Assembly (NCBI GenBank): GCA_944320595.1
Contig: CALUIB010000006.1
Location: 62,001 to 126,000, forward strand
Length of the DNA: 64,000 nt
Direction: 5' to 3'
Source of the DNA: an uncultured Muribaculaceae bacterium
GTDB taxonomy: Bacteria; Bacteroidota; Bacteroidia; Bacteroidales; Muribaculaceae
Part shown: piece after piece, positions 1 through 9,206 of the stretch
Numbering within the stretch: the first letter of the stretch is position 1
Layout of the letters: each line of letters opens with the position of its first letter
Translations under genes and position numbers: made by a program
Notes under the pieces: generated by a model
Told to the model about the DNA's origin: nothing
Seen by the model: only the letters and a program-made list of their open reading frames with translations
Database searches by the model: none

Positions 1-121
1 TTTCGCCTGCGGCCAATGCACCTCCGTCCGAGGGTGAGGTAGGTTCGTCGTCGCTACACGATGCCATAGTCAAGCTGCCCACTATGGCAGCCAATGCCCA
101 TAAGTAATGATTTTTTCCCAT
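1..121 (-). CDS. Lipoprotein, N-terminal 40 residues only (cut by window edge)
   Basis: Reading leftward from an ATG at 121 gives a short basic N-terminus, a hydrophobic stretch and a lipobox ending MASC (Cys22), followed by an acidic, Ser/Pro-rich linker (SDDEPTSPSDGG). This is a typical Bacteroidetes outer-membrane lipoprotein start. The frame stays open to the window edge, so the functional domain is not visible. It lies 27 bp downstream of the TonB-dependent receptor on the same strand and is probably co-transcribed with it. Lipoproteins in this position often assist the receptor at the cell surface, but that role is inferred from position only. Confidence 0.75.
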   Translation of the reverse strand, partial: MGKNHYLWALAAIVGSLTMASCSDDEPTSPSDGGALAAGE

Positions 122-148
122 AATTGTATATTCGTTTAGTTGTTCTTT

Positions 149-2566
149 TTAATCTCCAAAGTATATGCGCACCTTGCCATAGAACGCCCTTCCAGCCTTT
201 TGCAGGCTGAAGTTGTCGTAAAGCTTCTCGTTAGTGAAGTTGCGGCATTCTATCGATACGTTGTAACGCCCGTTCATCATCGAATACCCTATTGTCAAGT
301 TGTGCGACAGTTGGGTAGGCACCCGACTTTTTGTCGATGGGTCACCAAGGTCTTCCCAATACAGTGGGAAATCGTGCTGATAATACCCGTCATAGCTCAC
401 CGTCAGTATGTTGCCTTCACCCAGAAGGTCATGCCAGTAGAAGTTGGCATCGAAGTTAGAGTAAGTGTAAGGCTGGTTCGGGATACGCTGGCCGTATGTT
501 TCACTTGCCTGCCCGGTTCCTTGTGCGCGGTAACGCTCGTCATCGCGCGCATTGATGTTGTTGAATGTGCCACCAATGTTCAGCCATCTGTCGAAACTGT
601 ACCGTGCCGAGATGTTGAACCCCTTGGTCTTCACCCGTCCATGGTTTTCATATATTCCATAGGCCAGTCCGCCCGTCGCATCGAGTCCGCGTTTTATGTA
701 ATCCTTGGTGTCGCGGTATATAAGCGTACCCTCGATGTAGAAACCATGCTTTCCAAATGTGCGATTATAACTGAGGTTGAAATTCAAGTTGTCGCTATTT
801 TCGGGGCGAAGGTCGGTCTTGCCAGCTTCAAGGTCTTCATCACCAAACAGTTCATCTGTAGTGGGCAGGCGGTATGCCTTTTCATACGACAACTTGGCTT
901 GCAGGCCGTCGATAATGAAATACGTTCCGGCAGCCCCATAGCCAAATGCGCTCACCGAGCGCGATTCGTTGTAATAGTCGCCGATGCCGTCGGTGCTATG
1001 CGACACCGGGCCGCGGTTATATTGGTTATAGTATTTGCCAAATGCCGTCACGTTCCATCGTTCACCGGGCATTAAGCGGTAAGAAAGACCTGTGATATTC
1101 TTGCGCGTAACCTTGGGTATGCTGAAGTCCGACAACTTGGAACCGCCTTCAACCCTTGAGCGAGTGGTGCGGTGAAAAGAGCTGAACACATGGTTGAGCG
1201 TGAACGCATGAGCCGAACCAATGCGGTATGCTGCTGTAAACGAGGCATTCCAGTTGGTATTTTTCGACTCGTTGTCTTGATATGACTGTTCGCCGTGTGT
1301 GCCGGTATATTTGCGTTCGCCAAGCCAGTTATATTTGTATGATGCCGTATCGATATTCTGTGTCAGGTTGTGGTTATAGTTGGCAGTCATTACCACATCC
1401 AGTCCTTTCACAAACAAGTCACGCTTGCTGTATTCAACCGACGGCACCATAGAGTGCCCCTTGCGGTGCTTTTGCCCGAACACGATGTACTGGTACACGC
1501 CCGTCTGTATCTCCTTATAGAAATTGGTATATGTGAAGCCAAACATTAGACGGTCGGCCCAAGGCTTGCCTATAAAGCCTACCTTGCCTATCACAGCCTC
1601 GTTGTGGAATGTATCGTTGAAACGGCGCACATGGTAGCTACGGCTGCGGTCGGTAGTCTCGAACCCGTCTTCAAGGAACTGAGTGACATAATTGTCAATG
1701 TAGTAGTCGTTGTCGGAATAGTTTTGGAACGCATTAATTTCATACGTCAGCCCATTGTTGAAACTCTGCCCAAAGTGGACGTATGACTTGTGGGTGTTGA
1801 ACGAACCGTAGGAATAAGACGCGTCTATGAACCACTTGCGACGTTGCTTTCCTGTGACAATGTTGATTACACCGCCCAGGGCATCGGTACCGAACCCAAC
1901 AGGCACTACCCCTTTGTAAACCTCGATGCGCTCGGCGAAGTTGGCCGGTATGTTGTTCAAGTCAAGAGCCTGCCCGGCACCCTCCTGCGGAACACCGTCG
2001 ATGAACACTTTCACATGGTTGCCGCTGAAACCGTCAAGCATCATTTGCATATCCGAGCCCACTCCGCCCGTCTCGCGAATTTTCATGCCGGGCAGTTGGC
2101 GAAGTGCCTCGCTTATATTCTTGGTGGTGTTCTTCATCTCGCGCGTGTCGAGTGCCACGGCATTATAGGCCGACCGCTGCACACGCTTTACACCCGTCGC
2201 CTCCACCACTACTTCGCCAAGTTGTTGCGATTCGGGGGTTATTTTCATATCATGTTCTGCGCGGTTTCCTTTTTCTATCCTCACGTTTTTTTCAGCCGTG
2301 GCATAGCCCACTGCCGAGGCCACAAGCGTGTAATCGCCAGTAGGAGCTTTAATGCGGAATACACCCTCCTCGTCGGTGGCGCAACCATAGCTCGTACCCT
2401 TCAAGTAAACAGTGGCAAAATTCACCACCGAACCATCTTTGGCCGAAAACACTTTCCCGGTTATCACCGAACGCCCTCCGTCATGGCGATGGCTGTTCCC
2501 GGCATCGACCGGCAAGGCAGAAAGTAATAAAATTGCAATTATGAAAATAAATGAGATTTTTTTCAT
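149..2566 (-). CDS. TonB-dependent outer-membrane receptor
   Basis: An 805-residue protein with a signal peptide (MKKISFIFIIAILLLSALP), a carboxypeptidase-regulatory-like domain (about residues 33-115), a plug domain (about 130-240, with IDGVPQEG and GVINIVTG) and a long beta-barrel rich in aromatic/Asn strands. It imports a ligand across the outer membrane using TonB energy. The length and the absence of a SusD partner fit an iron, siderophore or cofactor receptor rather than a SusC, but the substrate cannot be read from sequence. The start is placed at 2566 (2569 is equally possible) because the promoter at 2603-2633 lies upstream of it, whereas a longer reading would begin inside the promoter. 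It probably forms an operon with the lipoprotein at the window edge. Confidence 0.9.
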   Translation of the reverse strand: MKKISFIFIIAILLLSALPVDAGNSHRHDGGRSVITGKVFSAKDGSVVNFATVYLKGTSYGCATDEEGVFRIKAPTGDYTLVASAVGYATAEKNVRIEKGNRAEHDMKITPESQQLGEVVVEATGVKRVQRSAYNAVALDTREMKNTTKNISEALRQLPGMKIRETGGVGSDMQMMLDGFSGNHVKVFIDGVPQEGAGQALDLNNIPANFAERIEVYKGVVPVGFGTDALGGVINIVTGKQRRKWFIDASYSYGSFNTHKSYVHFGQSFNNGLTYEINAFQNYSDNDYYIDNYVTQFLEDGFETTDRSRSYHVRRFNDTFHNEAVIGKVGFIGKPWADRLMFGFTYTNFYKEIQTGVYQYIVFGQKHRKGHSMVPSVEYSKRDLFVKGLDVVMTANYNHNLTQNIDTASYKYNWLGERKYTGTHGEQSYQDNESKNTNWNASFTAAYRIGSAHAFTLNHVFSSFHRTTRSRVEGGSKLSDFSIPKVTRKNITGLSYRLMPGERWNVTAFGKYYNQYNRGPVSHSTDGIGDYYNESRSVSAFGYGAAGTYFIIDGLQAKLSYEKAYRLPTTDELFGDEDLEAGKTDLRPENSDNLNFNLSYNRTFGKHGFYIEGTLIYRDTKDYIKRGLDATGGLAYGIYENHGRVKTKGFNISARYSFDRWLNIGGTFNNINARDDERYRAQGTGQASETYGQRIPNQPYTYSNFDANFYWHDLLGEGNILTVSYDGYYQHDFPLYWEDLGDPSTKSRVPTQLSHNLTIGYSMMNGRYNVSIECRNFTNEKLYDNFSLQKAGRAFYGKVRIYFGD

Positions 2567-2602
2567 CATGAAATATATGTTATATAGCATTTTTTCGTGG
2601 TG

Positions 2603-2633
2603 CAAAATTAGGCAGGCCGCAGTTTGCCCACAA
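2603..2633 (-). promoter_or_regulatory. Bacteroidetes-type promoter for the TonB receptor
   Basis: On the minus strand a TTG (2633-2631) is followed by exactly 20 bp and then TAATTTTG (2610-2603), matching the Bacteroidetes sigma factor consensus. Predicted transcription start is near 2599, about 30 nt before the receptor start codon. Confidence 0.7.
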
Positions 2634-2739
2634 TCGCCTTTTTTCGGGAATTTTGAAGTGCAATTTTGCAGTATAAATATTGTGCAATCCCCATTAATAG
2701 TGGAAATGCAATTTTTTTGAAAAATATCGGGTGAAAAAT

Positions 2740-2769
2740 TTGCAGATACGGAAAATAGTCGTACCTTTG
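2740..2769 (+). promoter_or_regulatory. Promoter for tRNA-Val
   Basis: TTG at 2740-2742, a 19-bp spacer and TACCTTTG at 2762-2769. The predicted start is near 2773, about 19 nt before the mature tRNA. Confidence 0.75.
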
Positions 2770-2791
2770 CAACGCAAAACCGAAAAGGAGA

Positions 2792-2866
2792 GGGCGTTTA
2801 GCTCAGCTGGTTCAGAGCGTCTGCCTTACAAGCAGAGGGTCGGCGGTTCGAATCCGTCAACGCCCA
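2792..2866 (+). tRNA. tRNA-Val (anticodon TAC)
   Basis: The acceptor arms GGGCGTT (2792-2798) and AACGCCC (2859-2865) pair fully, followed by discriminator A at 2866. The D-arm contains GCTCAGCTGGTTCAGAGC, the anticodon stem TCTGC/GCAGA encloses loop CTTACAA with anticodon TAC, and the T-arm contains GGTTCGAATCC. The 3' CCA is not encoded. It is a single gene with its own promoter and terminator. Confidence 0.97.
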
Positions 2867-2870
2867 CAAA

Positions 2871-2903
2871 AGAGAAGACTTCACAAAAGCCTTCTCTTTT
2901 TTT
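2871..2903 (+). terminator. Rho-independent terminator after tRNA-Val
   Basis: Stem AGAGAAG (2871-2877) pairs with CTTCTCT (2891-2897) and runs directly into a T-tract. The following 2904-3090 holds a GC-rich small hairpin (CTGC repeats near 2921-2941) but no recognisable gene or clear promoter. Confidence 0.85.
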
Positions 2904-3090
2904 CGTTTCAACCTTTCTTACTTGCTGCGGCAGCAGCAGGCTGTGTTATTACACATATTTGGCACAATGCCGCATAGCTGCAATGTGCGTATCGAAAAAA
3001 ATGCGTAACTTAGCGCACTGTTTCGCCACCAAGCAGCTTTACTCGCACACGGTGGCGCAGCAGTAAAACCACAAACCGTTAAGACACGCA

Positions 3091-4215
3091 ATGACAAACG
3101 AAAAAAAGATAAGAGTTGGCATCACCCAAGGGGATACCAACGGAATCGGTTACGAAGTGATATTGAAATCACTGTCCGATCCCTTGACTCTTGAGCTGTT
3201 CACCCCAGTGGTTTACGGCTCGACCAAGGTGGCGGCCTTCCACCGCAAAGCTTGCGGACTGCAACCAGTGCAGTTCAACAGTATCGACAATGCCATCCAA
3301 GCACACGACGGAGTGTGCAACATGGTGGAAATAGGCCCCGATGACTTGAAAGTGGAACTCGGCGTACCAAGCGAGGCCGCCGGTCGTGCCGCGCTGACAT
3401 CGCTTGAATGCGCAGTGTCTGACTTGCGCAACGGCATAATCGACGTGCTTGTCACAGCTCCTATCGACAAAAACAGCATCCAGGGCGACAACTTCCATTT
3501 CCCCGGTCACACCGAATACCTCGAAAACGCCGTTGGCGACGGCTCTCGTTCGCTCATGATACTGTTCAACGACCGTATGCGAGTGGCACTTGTCACCACC
3601 CACCTGCCCGTGTCGCAAATAGCAGAAGCCATCACACGCGAGGCGATACTTGAAAAACTTGAATTGTTCAACGAATCGCTGCGCCGTGACTTCGCCATAG
3701 AATATCCACGTATCGCCGTGCTTGCACTCAACCCCCACTCGGGCGACCACGGGCTGCTTGGCAACGAGGAGAAGGATATAATCGCACCGGCCATCGAGGA
3801 GGCATACGGCAAAAAGATTTGCTGTTTCGGCCCCTACTCGGCCGACGGGTTCTTCGGCAACGCCAGTTACACAAAATTCGACGGTGTGCTTGCCATGTAC
3901 CACGACCAAGGGCTGGCACCCTTCAAGACGCTTGCCATGGACAACGGCGTGAACTTCACCGCCGGGCTGCCCATAGTGCGCACGTCGCCCGACCACGGCA
4001 CCGGATACGACATTGCAGGCAAGGGCGTGGCCAGTCCCGACTCTATGCTGGCAGCCATTTACGCAGCCATCGACATTTACCGCAATCGGCGCACATACGA
4101 TGAGATACACGCCAACCCACTGCGCAAGCAATACTTCGACAAGAGCAACGACAACGTGGTGCTCGACCTTAGCAAGGACGACGATGACGACGGCACCACG
4201 CCAATCAACGTATAA
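3091..4215 (+). CDS. pdxA: 4-hydroxythreonine-4-phosphate dehydrogenase
   Basis: PdxA oxidises 4-phosphohydroxy-L-threonine with NAD in the DXP-dependent route to pyridoxal 5'-phosphate. The family metal ligands are visible as His171 (TTHLP), His216 (NPHSGDHG) and His271 (YHDQG). His140 lies in the substrate motif HFPGHTEYL, and the N-terminal GDTNGIGYE motif is intact. Its 374 residues are slightly longer than most family members because of an Asp-rich C-terminal tail (SKDDDDDGTTPINV). It is the first gene of a tightly spaced plus-strand run; only 17 nt separate it from the nucleotidyltransferase, so it is probably co-transcribed with the inositol-lipid genes, although its pathway is different. 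Confidence 0.95.
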   Translation: MTNEKKIRVGITQGDTNGIGYEVILKSLSDPLTLELFTPVVYGSTKVAAFHRKACGLQPVQFNSIDNAIQAHDGVCNMVEIGPDDLKVELGVPSEAAGRAALTSLECAVSDLRNGIIDVLVTAPIDKNSIQGDNFHFPGHTEYLENAVGDGSRSLMILFNDRMRVALVTTHLPVSQIAEAITREAILEKLELFNESLRRDFAIEYPRIAVLALNPHSGDHGLLGNEEKDIIAPAIEEAYGKKICCFGPYSADGFFGNASYTKFDGVLAMYHDQGLAPFKTLAMDNGVNFTAGLPIVRTSPDHGTGYDIAGKGVASPDSMLAAIYAAIDIYRNRRTYDEIHANPLRKQYFDKSNDNVVLDLSKDDDDDGTTPINV

Positions 4216-4232
4216 AAACTATAAATGTAATT

Positions 4233-4934
4233 ATGAATTACGCAATAATAGCAGCCGGCGAAGGTTCGCGGCTGGCACAAGAAGGGGTCAAGAAACCAAA
4301 GCCATTGGTGGAACTCAACGGCGAGCCTATGATAGGCCGCTTGATAGGCATCTTCACGCGATGCAATGCCGAGAGCATAAGCATCATCGTGAACCAGGAA
4401 ATGACCGAGGTCAAGGAATACCTGGACAGCATAGAACTCGGCATCCCACTAAACATTGTGGTGAAATCAACGCCAAGCTCCATGCACAGTTTCTATGAAC
4501 TTAGCCGTATCATGCCCGGTGGCAAATTCTGCCTCACCACCGTCGATACCATATTCAGAGAAGAAGACTTCGCTCGCTACATCGCAGCCTACGAGGCGGC
4601 AGGCGACGAATGCGACGGAATGATGGCCGTGACCCCCTTTATCGACGATGAAAAACCACTATACGTCGATACCGATGCCGACTTGTGGGTCAAAGGGTTC
4701 CTCGACGAACACTACCCGGGCGCACGATACATTTCGGGCGGCGTGTACGCCCTCGACGGAAAAGCAATAAATGTGCTTGAGCAGTGCATGGAGCGTGGCA
4801 TATCGCGGATGCGCAATTTCCAACGCGCACTCATCGAGAACGGCCTGAGGCTTAAAGCATTCCCTATCGACAAGATAGTGGATGTGGACCATGCCGGCGA
4901 CATAGCCACCGCCGAGAATTTCATTCGTGGCTGA
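4233..4934 (+). CDS. Sugar/inositol-phosphate nucleotidyltransferase (candidate CTP:inositol-phosphate cytidylyltransferase)
   Basis: A 233-residue Rossmann-type nucleotidyltransferase. The N-terminus AAGEGSRLAQEG, followed by KKPKPLVELNGEPMI, is the nucleotide-binding signature of sugar-phosphate and MobA-like nucleotidyltransferases. LTTVDTIF carries the metal-binding Asp, and DVDHAGDIATAE near the C-terminus matches the second metal site. Enzymes of this type join NTP and a phosphorylated polyol or sugar, releasing pyrophosphate. The neighbours (CDP-alcohol phosphatidyltransferase and inositol-phosphate synthase) suggest CTP plus inositol phosphate giving CDP-inositol, by analogy with the IPCT half of archaeal and thermophile IPCT/DIPPS proteins. 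Substrate choice is inferred; a sugar nucleotide remains possible. Confidence 0.75.
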   Translation: MNYAIIAAGEGSRLAQEGVKKPKPLVELNGEPMIGRLIGIFTRCNAESISIIVNQEMTEVKEYLDSIELGIPLNIVVKSTPSSMHSFYELSRIMPGGKFCLTTVDTIFREEDFARYIAAYEAAGDECDGMMAVTPFIDDEKPLYVDTDADLWVKGFLDEHYPGARYISGGVYALDGKAINVLEQCMERGISRMRNFQRALIENGLRLKAFPIDKIVDVDHAGDIATAENFIRG

Positions 4935-5002
4935 CGGCGCACACCTTTTTCCACTCACGCATCACCACACACAACAACACTCCTAAAAAAGATACACACA
5001 TA

Positions 5003-5869
5003 ATGGCTGAAATAGAAATTGCCGGCATAATGAGAGCCGGCGCTTATTCGCCCAACCACATCGGCAACGATGCCGCTATATTCAATGCCACGGCCGAGCA
5101 TCTGCGCAAACGTGGCTATATAGTAAATATATACAGTGAAGACCGTTTCAATTCGACCGACAGCATCCCCGAACCGGTGATACTGAATATGTGCCGCGAA
5201 CGGGCATCAATTGAGAAATTGCAACGGCTTGAAAACGAGGGAAAGCTGGTCATAAACTCGGGATATGGCATAGAAAACTGTACCCGCGAACGAATGACGC
5301 GCATATTGCTCGGCAGCGATATCCCCTACCCCGAAAGCCTGATTGTCAACACCGACGAGGCGGTAATCCCGGCCTTGAAACGTGCAGGGTTCCAAAGCTG
5401 CTGGATTAAGCGCGGCGACTTCCATGCCATGCACAAGGAGGATGTGAGCTATGTGCGGCATCCAGAGGAAGCTCAAGAGGTACTACAGGAATATTTCTAC
5501 CGCGGCATAAAGCGTGCCGTAATCAACAAGCACCTTGTGGGCGACCTTGTTAAATTCTACGGCGTGCACGGCTCCCCGTTCTTCTACTGGTTCTATCCGC
5601 TCGACCTGGGGCACAGCAAATACGGGTACGAGACAATCAACGGCAAAGCTCAAGGCATAGAATTCGACAAGGAGTACCTTAAAGATATATGCCGACGGGC
5701 TGCCGAGGAGCTGAACGTAATGGTGTATGGCGGCGACTGCATAGTTTCGCCCGAAGGGGAAATACGCATAATCGACTTCAACGACTGGCCAAGTTTCGCA
5801 CCGTGCCGCAACGAGGCCGCACCGCACATAGCCAAGTGCGTGATTGCCGAAATAAAGAAGAAATTCTAA
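5003..5869 (+). CDS. ATP-grasp superfamily protein of unknown substrate
   Basis: A 288-residue protein with an ATP-grasp appearance. An N-terminal alpha/beta lobe (residues 1-90) is followed by a nucleotide-binding region with WIKRGDFHAMHKEDVSYV and a C-terminal catalytic patch YGGDCIVSPEGEIRIIDF with NDWPSF. The Asp-Phe-Asn after a beta-strand is typical of the metal-binding end of ATP-grasp domains. Such enzymes ligate a carboxylate to an amine or thiol through an acyl-phosphate. No signal peptide or membrane segment is visible. It lies between the nucleotidyltransferase (68 nt gap) and the CDP-alcohol transferase (18 nt gap), so it probably works in the same pathway, but no step of known inositol-lipid synthesis needs it. 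Confidence 0.7.
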   Translation: MAEIEIAGIMRAGAYSPNHIGNDAAIFNATAEHLRKRGYIVNIYSEDRFNSTDSIPEPVILNMCRERASIEKLQRLENEGKLVINSGYGIENCTRERMTRILLGSDIPYPESLIVNTDEAVIPALKRAGFQSCWIKRGDFHAMHKEDVSYVRHPEEAQEVLQEYFYRGIKRAVINKHLVGDLVKFYGVHGSPFFYWFYPLDLGHSKYGYETINGKAQGIEFDKEYLKDICRRAAEELNVMVYGGDCIVSPEGEIRIIDFNDWPSFAPCRNEAAPHIAKCVIAEIKKKF

Positions 5870-5887
5870 AACCAACACAGCTATTAA

Positions 5888-6835
5888 ATGGGAAAATTCG
5901 CACAGATAAAGCAACAATACAAGGACTCGCTAAAATCGCTCGACACCGAGGAGACACTCGACTTGATGTTTTACCGCCCCATAGGATATATGTGGGCACT
6001 GCTGGCTGCCAAGATAGGCATCACGCCTAACGTGATAACCATAGCATCGATATTCCTCGGCGTGGCGGCGGGAATACTGTTTTACTTCCACGACGATCTG
6101 CTGTGGCTAAACTACATAGGCATAGTGCTGCTGATATGGGCCAACAGCTTTGACAGTGCCGACGGACAGCTGGCACGGCTCACCCACCAGTATTCGCGTC
6201 TGGGCCGCATTCTCGACGGGCTGAGCGGCGACTTTTGGTTCGTGGCCATATATTTCGCAATTTGCTTCCGCATAAACGAGACCAGCGCATTCTTCATGCC
6301 GCACCCTTGGCTTATATGGGCAATGGCCGTACTTGCAGGCATGTGCCATGGCAAGCAGGCCGCAAGTGCCGACTATTACCGCCAGTTCCACCTTTACTTC
6401 CTGAAAGGGAAAGAGGGCAGCGAACTCGACAGCTGCCCGCAATTAGACGAGAAACTGAAACAGCTGTCGTGGCGGCATAACTTCTGGGCTAAGTTCACAC
6501 TGTTCTTCTACCGCCAGTACACAGCCAACCAGGAAAAGCTCACGCCTCGAATGCAGCAATTGCGCAAGGTGCTAAAGGAACGCTTTGGCGACGACATTCC
6601 ACAAGCATTCCGCGACGCATTCCGCGCCCGCAGCAAGCCATTGATGAAATACACCAATATGCTGTCGTTCAACACGCGCGTGATAGTGCTTTTCATCTCG
6701 CTCATCGTGCAGATGCCCTGGATATACTTCGCCTTCGAGCTTACTGTACTCAACTTGATGCTCGCCTACATGATATGGCGACACGAACGCATTTGCCGTC
6801 ACTTCATAACACAACTTGAAAATGGAACATATTGA
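5888..6835 (+). CDS. CDP-alcohol phosphatidyltransferase (phosphatidylinositol-type synthase)
   Basis: A 315-residue integral membrane enzyme of the CDP-alcohol phosphatidyltransferase family. The signature is clear at about residues 89-115: DSADGQLAR, then eight residues, then GRILDGLSGD. The family catalyses transfer between a CDP-activated alcohol and a second alcohol with release of CMP. The last two Asp residues are separated by four residues (GLSG) instead of the usual three. Hydrophobic segments occur around residues 37-80, 118-150 and 258-300. Position beside a nucleotidyltransferase, a phosphatase and inositol-phosphate synthase points to phosphatidylinositol(-phosphate) or a phosphoinositol lipid as product. 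It overlaps the next gene by 14 nt. Confidence 0.82.
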   Translation: MGKFAQIKQQYKDSLKSLDTEETLDLMFYRPIGYMWALLAAKIGITPNVITIASIFLGVAAGILFYFHDDLLWLNYIGIVLLIWANSFDSADGQLARLTHQYSRLGRILDGLSGDFWFVAIYFAICFRINETSAFFMPHPWLIWAMAVLAGMCHGKQAASADYYRQFHLYFLKGKEGSELDSCPQLDEKLKQLSWRHNFWAKFTLFFYRQYTANQEKLTPRMQQLRKVLKERFGDDIPQAFRDAFRARSKPLMKYTNMLSFNTRVIVLFISLIVQMPWIYFAFELTVLNLMLAYMIWRHERICRHFITQLENGTY

Positions 6836-7538
6836 CAACTTAAAAGGTATAATATTCGACTACGGCGGCACAATCGACAGCCGCGGCGTACACTGGAGCG
6901 AAATAATATGGGACGGGTATTGCCATGCCGGCGTTCCAGTAAGCAAGCAGGACTTCCGCGACAGCTACGTATTTGCCGAACGCGAACTGGCCCGCACTCG
7001 CCACATTCTGCCCCAGCACAACTTCTACGACTTGCTGCTGATAAAGATGCAAATCGAGCTTGGCAACCTTGCCGAACTTGGCAAGCTGCCGCAGCAAGCC
7101 GCAGCACAATATGCCGAACCTGTGGCACGGTATTGCTACGAACAAGCCCGCTCGTCGGTCGAGGAAGCGCGCCCGGTGCTTGAGGCTCTACATTCACGCT
7201 ACCCGATGGTACTCGTCAGCAACTTCTACGGCAATGTGGAAACAGTGCTTGCCGACTTCGACCTGCGCCGCTACTTCAAGCAAATCATCGAGAGCGCCGT
7301 GGTTGGCGTGCGCAAGCCCGATCCCCGCATCTTCATGCTCGGCGTAGAAGCCCTCGGCTTGCAACCTGGCGAAGTGCTTGTGGTGGGCGACAGCTACAAG
7401 AAAGACATCGTACCAGCCGAATCGATAGGCTGCCATGTGCTTTGGCTCAAAGGGAAGGGCTGGACTGCCGAAGAGGATGCCGTACAACACCCTTGCATCA
7501 TCAAAAGGCTCTCAGAAGTTGCCGATGTGTCATTATGA
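6822..7538 (+). CDS. HAD-superfamily hydrolase (candidate phosphatidylinositol-phosphate phosphatase)
   Basis: A 238-residue HAD-like protein starting at ATG 6822, inside the end of the transferase gene. Motif I reads FDYGGTID, so the nucleophile Asp is present but the Asp two positions on, which acts as general acid/base in most HAD phosphatases, is Gly. Motif II is LVSNFYG, motif III is the Lys in VRKPDP, and motif IV is VVGDSYKKDI. A small alpha-helical cap lies at about residues 15-95. In Bacteroides thetaiotaomicron a phosphatase in the inositol-lipid cluster converts phosphatidylinositol phosphate to phosphatidylinositol; this gene sits in the equivalent context. Whether it is active with Gly in motif I is open; YihX-type HADs also deviate at that position. 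Confidence 0.75.
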   Translation: MEHIDNLKGIIFDYGGTIDSRGVHWSEIIWDGYCHAGVPVSKQDFRDSYVFAERELARTRHILPQHNFYDLLLIKMQIELGNLAELGKLPQQAAAQYAEPVARYCYEQARSSVEEARPVLEALHSRYPMVLVSNFYGNVETVLADFDLRRYFKQIIESAVVGVRKPDPRIFMLGVEALGLQPGEVLVVGDSYKKDIVPAESIGCHVLWLKGKGWTAEEDAVQHPCIIKRLSEVADVSL

Positions 7539-7649
7539 TTTGTTGGCATAAAACAACCACAAAAGACGAAAAATTCACCAGTTTTAACAAAACACAAGCC
7601 CTGTTTGCACATTTTAAGTATATCTACCGCATTAATTTTTTAAAATAAT

Positions 7650-7680
7650 TTTTCTAATCGAAAAAAAGGCACTACTTTTA
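7650..7680 (+). promoter_or_regulatory. Possible promoter for inositol-phosphate synthase
   Basis: The 252-bp gap before the synthase gene is AT-rich and has TACTTTTA at 7673-7680, one base from the TAnnTTTG consensus, without a clear upstream TTG. It would give a leader of about 105 nt. The rest of the gap shows no gene. Confidence 0.35.
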
Positions 7681-7790
7681 CCGCGCTTTTTGGGCAGCAC
7701 ACTTCGTGCCACGTAGTATGCCGCCTTTTGAAAATATAGAGCAAGGTAAATAAAAGTATTAAGTTTAACGATATTAATTTTTAAATTATT

Positions 7791-9095
<1,305 letters not shown>

Positions 9096-9120
9096 TTACC
9101 CCTGATGGCAATCATAAAAA

Positions 9121-9149
9121 ACTCCCCCGAAAATCGGGGGAGTTTTTTT
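9121..9149 (+). terminator. Rho-independent terminator after ino1
   Basis: A perfect 10-bp stem, ACTCCCCCGA (9121-9130) with TCGGGGGAGT (9134-9143), a 3-nt loop and a T-tract to 9149. An A-tract on the left side may let it also serve the opposite strand. Confidence 0.92.
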
Positions 9150-9167
9150 ATGTTCTAAGACCCTATA

Positions 9168-9185
9168 TTAGGCCAATTGGCCTAA
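9168..9185. repeat. 18-bp perfect palindrome between convergent genes
   Basis: TTAGGCCAATTGGCCTAA is fully self-complementary without a loop. It is followed by CTAATTAGACTGATT (9182-9196), which recurs with one change at 55853-55867. It lies between the ino1 terminator and the end of the glycosyltransferase gene. Confidence 0.6.
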
Positions 9186-9206
9186 TTAGACTGATTCGGA
9201 TTAAAC

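Noticed and set aside
140-1075. Long plus-strand open frame opposite the TonB receptor
   Set aside because: It is antisense to a clear receptor gene, lacks domains and arises from the codon bias of the real strand; the same holds for similar antisense frames such as 3169-4131, 7986-8585, 14391-15443, 22942-23952, 47475-48548 and 62145-63083.
2731-3066. 111-residue frame over tRNA-Val
   Set aside because: It covers the promoter, tRNA and terminator, so it is not a gene.
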